This document shows, in pieces, positions 6,403-8,832 of a DNA stretch of 8,832 bases (positions within the stretch are counted from its first letter, which is position 1; each line of letters begins with the position of its first letter). Under the pieces are notes generated by a model. That model was given only the letters and a program-made list of their open reading frames with translations, ran no database searches and had not been told where the DNA came from. Source of the stretch: JBEKVE01 sp049514335 (GTDB taxonomy: Bacteria > Actinomycetota > Acidimicrobiia > Acidimicrobiales > UBA8190); the NCBI GenBank assembly GCA_049514335.1, contig JBEKVE010000123.1:1-8832 (forward strand). Direction: 5' to 3'. The translations under genes were made by a program, and so were the position numbers.

Positions 6403-7673
6403 CCACGTCCGACGGCCCGCCGGGGCTCGGGCTGCGGTCGTGGTCCGACCCGGCCGTCGTGGGCCTGGCGCTCATGGCCCTGGCGTCGGGGTTCGGCCAA
6501 TTCGGCGCCGTGTCGGCCCTCGGCGACGTGGCCAAGCACTTCGGCCACGTGGTCCACGGAACCTCGGTGGCCGACCAGGCCGGCCTGTCGGGGACGGAGC
6601 TCGGCGTCGGTCTGGCCGTCCTGCGCCTGGCGTCGATCGGCGGGTTCCCCCTGGCCGGGCTGGCCGACCGCTTCGGCCGTCGTGCCGTGCTCCTCGTGAC
6701 GTGCTGCCTCGGACTGGCCTTCACCGTGCTGGCCGCGGCCAGCCCCGGCTACTGGTGGTTCGTCGTCATCTTCGCCCTGGGCCGGCCCCTGCTGAGCGCC
6801 ACCAACGCCGTGGCGGCGGTGGGCGCGGCCGAGGAGACGGCGAGCTCGGACCGCGCCAAGGCCGTGGCCCTGGTGGCGGCGGGGTACGGCGTCGGGTCGG
6901 GTCTCACCGCCGTCATCTACGGCGTCTCGCAGTCGACCCTCGGGTTCCGCGGGCTGTTCCTCCTGGCCGTCGTTCCTCTGGCGGCGGTGTACTTCATCCG
7001 GCGGTGGCTGGTGGAATCGGGCCGCTACACCCTGTCGGTGGCGTCGGGCGAGCACGTCGTGCCCGTGTTCGGCGCCGTCGGACCGCGCTATCGCCGGCGA
7101 CTGCTCATCGTGGCCACCCTCGCCTTCGCCGTGGCCATCGTCACCGGGCCGGCCAACAGCTTCGTGTTCGTCTACGCCCAGAACGTGCTCAAGATGTCGG
7201 GCGACCAGCGGGCGGTCATGGTGGTCGTGGCGTCGCTGTTCGGGCTGACCGGGCTGCTCGGCGGCCGCGTCCTGGCGGACCGGGTCGGGAGACGCCCCAC
7301 CTGCGCCGTCTCCATGGTGGCCGTGGCGGTGACCGGCGTCATCGCCTACAGCGGCTCGCGCACCGCCCTGCTCGTGGGCTACGAACTCGGCGTCCTGTCG
7401 GCGGCGACCTTCGCCCCCGCCGCCGGGGCTCTCGTCAACGAGCTGTTCCCGACCTCGGTGCGGGCCTCGGTGGCGGGCTGGAACGTGGCAGCCAGCGTGG
7501 CCGGAGCGGTGCTCGGCCTCCTCGCTTTCGGCGCCGTGGCCGACGTGGGCAACCGCTTCGCGGTGGGGGCCGTTGCCACCTTCCTCCCCACCGTGCCGTT
7601 CATCGGGCTCTTCCTGCTCCTGCCCGAGACGAAGGGCCACGAGCCCGAGGACCTGTGGCCCGACACGGCGTGA
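6399..7673 (+). CDS. MFS transporter (sugar/metabolite porter-like)
   Basis: The product of 424 residues is a 12-helix major facilitator superfamily permease. The MFS loop 2-3 signature is present as GLADRFGRR (87-95) and recurs in the second half as GRVLADRVGRR (289-299). The motif NELFPTSVRASVAGW (347-361) and the C-terminal PETKG (409-413) resemble the sugar/metabolite:proton symporter branch. The substrate cannot be told: these motifs are shared by sugar, aromatic acid and shikimate carriers, and drug efflux cannot be excluded. Length is normal and both halves are intact. The GTG at 6399 is chosen because it overlaps the stop of the small upstream ORF (GTGA); GTG at 6375 would add eight residues (VPGGGPVG). 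A nitroreductase-family gene follows closely (30 bp, or overlapping by 4 bp if a GTG at 7670 is used), suggesting joint expression. Confidence 0.9.
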   Translation: MTTSDGPPGLGLRSWSDPAVVGLALMALASGFGQFGAVSALGDVAKHFGHVVHGTSVADQAGLSGTELGVGLAVLRLASIGGFPLAGLADRFGRRAVLLVTCCLGLAFTVLAAASPGYWWFVVIFALGRPLLSATNAVAAVGAAEETASSDRAKAVALVAAGYGVGSGLTAVIYGVSQSTLGFRGLFLLAVVPLAAVYFIRRWLVESGRYTLSVASGEHVVPVFGAVGPRYRRRLLIVATLAFAVAIVTGPANSFVFVYAQNVLKMSGDQRAVMVVVASLFGLTGLLGGRVLADRVGRRPTCAVSMVAVAVTGVIAYSGSRTALLVGYELGVLSAATFAPAAGALVNELFPTSVRASVAGWNVAASVAGAVLGLLAFGAVADVGNRFAVGAVATFLPTVPFIGLFLLLPETKGHEPEDLWPDTA

Positions 7674-7689
7674 GGGGCGCGCCGGACGC

Positions 7690-7695
7690 TACCGT
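7690..7695 (+). promoter_or_regulatory. Candidate -10 element for a leaderless nitroreductase transcript
   Basis: TACCGT matches the actinobacterial TANNNT -10 pattern and lies 7 nt before the GTG at 7703. That is the spacing expected when transcription begins at the start codon itself. No Shine-Dalgarno sequence precedes that GTG, as expected for a leaderless gene. No -35 box is evident. Confidence 0.35.
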
Positions 7696-7702
7696 CGGCT
7701 CC

Positions 7703-8428
7703 GTGGACCTCGTCGACGCGTTGCGCACCACGGGTGCCGTGCGCGCCTTTCTGCCCCGGGCGGTGGACGACGACACCGTCTCGCGCATCCTCGACACCGC
7801 CCGCTTCGCTCCGAGCGGCGGCAACCGTCAGGCGTGGAAGGTGATCGTGGTGCGCGACGCCGCCCGCAAGACGGTGCTGCGCGACCTCTACCTGCCGGGC
7901 TGGTACGACTACCTGGCCCAGGGGGCGGCGGGCCTCGTCCCGTGGGCGCCCATCACCGACCGCGGCGCCGAGGCGCGTGCGCTGGACGGCGCCCCGGCCA
8001 TGGCAGAGGCGGCCCGGCAGGGGCCGGGCGGTTTCGCCGAGCACCTCGACGAGGTCCCCGCGCTCCTGCTCGTGCTCGCCGACCTGCGCAAGCTCGCCAC
8101 CGTCGACCGCGACACCGGCCACTACACCATCGTGGGCGGGGCGTCGGTGTACCCCTTTGTGTGGAGCATCCTCCTGGCGGCGCGCCTCGAGGGCCTGGCC
8201 GGCGTCATCACCACCATGGTCGTGCAACGCGAGGCCGAGGTCCGCGCCGCCTTCGACGTTCCCGACCACATGGTCGTGGCCGCCCTCGTGGCGCTGGGCC
8301 ACCCCGTGCACCAGCCCCGGCGCCTGCGGCGCGACGCCGTGGACACGTTCACCACCATCGACACGCTCGACGGGCCGCCCCTGCGCCCCGCACCCGGTGC
8401 TCCTGCGGCGCCGGGCGGCGCGGGCTGA
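7703..8428 (+). CDS. Nitroreductase-family FMN oxidoreductase
   Basis: The 241-residue product has the nitroreductase fold signature. An N-terminal DLVDALRTTGAVRAF (2-16) carries the FMN-phosphate-type arginine, followed by ILDTARFAPSGGNRQAWKV (29-47), whose PSGGNRQ loop is the family's flavin-binding motif. The C-terminal half has GLAGVITTMVV (164-174), then FDVPDHMVVAALVALGHP (184-201), the typical end of the domain. Such enzymes use NAD(P)H to reduce nitro compounds, quinones, enones or coenzymes; the natural substrate here is unknown. The start at GTG 7703 is preferred because homologues I recall begin near the DLVDALR helix. An alternative GTG at 7670 overlaps the MFS stop as GTGA and adds 11 residues. 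The tail after about residue 225 is Pro/Ala/Gly-rich and likely disordered. A role linked to the substrate of the adjacent MFS carrier is possible but unproven. Confidence 0.9.
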   Translation: MDLVDALRTTGAVRAFLPRAVDDDTVSRILDTARFAPSGGNRQAWKVIVVRDAARKTVLRDLYLPGWYDYLAQGAAGLVPWAPITDRGAEARALDGAPAMAEAARQGPGGFAEHLDEVPALLLVLADLRKLATVDRDTGHYTIVGGASVYPFVWSILLAARLEGLAGVITTMVVQREAEVRAAFDVPDHMVVAALVALGHPVHQPRRLRRDAVDTFTTIDTLDGPPLRPAPGAPAAPGGAG

Positions 8429-8445
8429 GGACCGGCGGCGCAGAC

Positions 8446-8832
8446 GTGGCGCGCCGGCGGACGAAGGCCATCGAGTTCCGGGTGGAGGACACGAGCGCCG
8501 TGGTGCGATCCATGGACGAGCTCACCGCCGCTCACGACGGCTGGATCAACCTCCTCCCCGGGGTGCGGCCCGAAGACGAGCCCGCACCGCAGGGGGGGTT
8601 GAGCACGTTGCTGCTGGCAGGTGCGGTGCACGACATCCCGGTGTGCACGTGGGTGGCGGGCGCGGTGACCAGACAGGGCGTGCAACCCGACTCGGTCGGC
8701 GTGCAGCACGCCGCGGGCACCCGGGTGCGGGCTCGCATCACCGATGCCGGGGTGCCCGTGCCCGACGGCTGGCGCCTGGTGCAGGACCACCCGCGGCGCG
8801 GGCTCGTGGTCAGTCCGCCGCCGGGAGAGGCC
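8446..8832 (+). CDS. Conserved hypothetical protein, N-terminal part
   Basis: An open frame of 129 codons starts at GTG 8446, 17 bp after the nitroreductase stop, and runs off the right edge without a stop. The product starts VARRRTKAIEFRVEDTSAVV, then has DGWINLLPGV (about 38-47), a short hydrophobic TLLLAGAVHDIPVCTWVAG, and a segment QPDSVGVQHAAGTRVRAR. It ends in VPVPDGWRLVQDHPRRGLVV. There is no signal peptide, membrane helix or catalytic motif I recognise. I believe similar hypothetical proteins occur in high-GC actinobacteria, but I cannot name a domain. Third codon positions are mostly G or C, supporting a real gene. GAGGA at the preceding stop is about 15 nt from the GTG, too far for an ideal ribosome-binding site, so a later start such as GTG 8482 or ATG 8512 is possible. 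Confidence 0.7.
   Translation, partial: MARRRTKAIEFRVEDTSAVVRSMDELTAAHDGWINLLPGVRPEDEPAPQGGLSTLLLAGAVHDIPVCTWVAGAVTRQGVQPDSVGVQHAAGTRVRARITDAGVPVPDGWRLVQDHPRRGLVVSPPPGEA

Noticed and set aside
5975..7702. Upstream extension of the nitroreductase frame through the MFS gene
   Set aside because: The part before about 7703 is an Arg-rich shadow of the MFS gene and the intergenic region; the nitroreductase homology begins only at about 7703.
7379..8790. Minus-strand frames opposite the nitroreductase and hypothetical genes
   Set aside because: They are His/Arg/Gly-rich shadows with no recognisable domain, opposite well-supported plus-strand genes.

Overview
This is a very GC-rich bacterial chromosome segment with strong G/C preference at third codon positions, frequent GTG starts and weak or absent Shine-Dalgarno sequences. 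The gene content is a DUF3367/AftD-type arabinofuranosyltransferase, an acyltransferase-3 protein, orphan receivers, and a conserved hypothetical that I associate with this group. Together these point to a high-GC actinobacterium, possibly of the class Acidimicrobiia. The class assignment is inferred from gene style, not from a marker gene.

The left two thirds (1-6186) are read on the minus strand. In transcription order they hold two small response-regulator receiver proteins (5773-6186 and 5094-5711), a very large membrane glycosyltransferase of the AftD type (3453-4973 plus 321-3413), and the N-terminal part of an OafA/YrhL-like membrane acyltransferase that runs off the left edge (1-290). 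The AftD-like gene is broken by one in-frame TAA at 3453-3455, where relatives are expected to have a tyrosine. The frame is otherwise open from 4973 to 321. The glycosyltransferase and acyltransferase are 30 bp apart and probably act together on a cell-envelope polysaccharide.

A divergent control region (6187-6324) separates these from the plus-strand genes. It contains a strong ribosome-binding site for the first receiver and a 10-bp inverted repeat enclosing 45 nt. It is followed by a 25-codon ORF (6325-6402) with its own good ribosome-binding site. That ORF overlaps the start of an MFS transporter (6399-7673) by GTGA, which looks like a leader peptide or small protein coupled to the transporter.

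Downstream on the plus strand are an FMN nitroreductase-family gene (7703-8428), possibly with its own leaderless promoter, and the start of a conserved hypothetical gene (8446 to the right edge). I see no mobile element, CRISPR array, tRNA or rRNA. Most of the window is ordinary chromosomal content. The points that deserve a second look are the stop codon inside the AftD-like gene and the leader ORF with its structured upstream region before the MFS gene.
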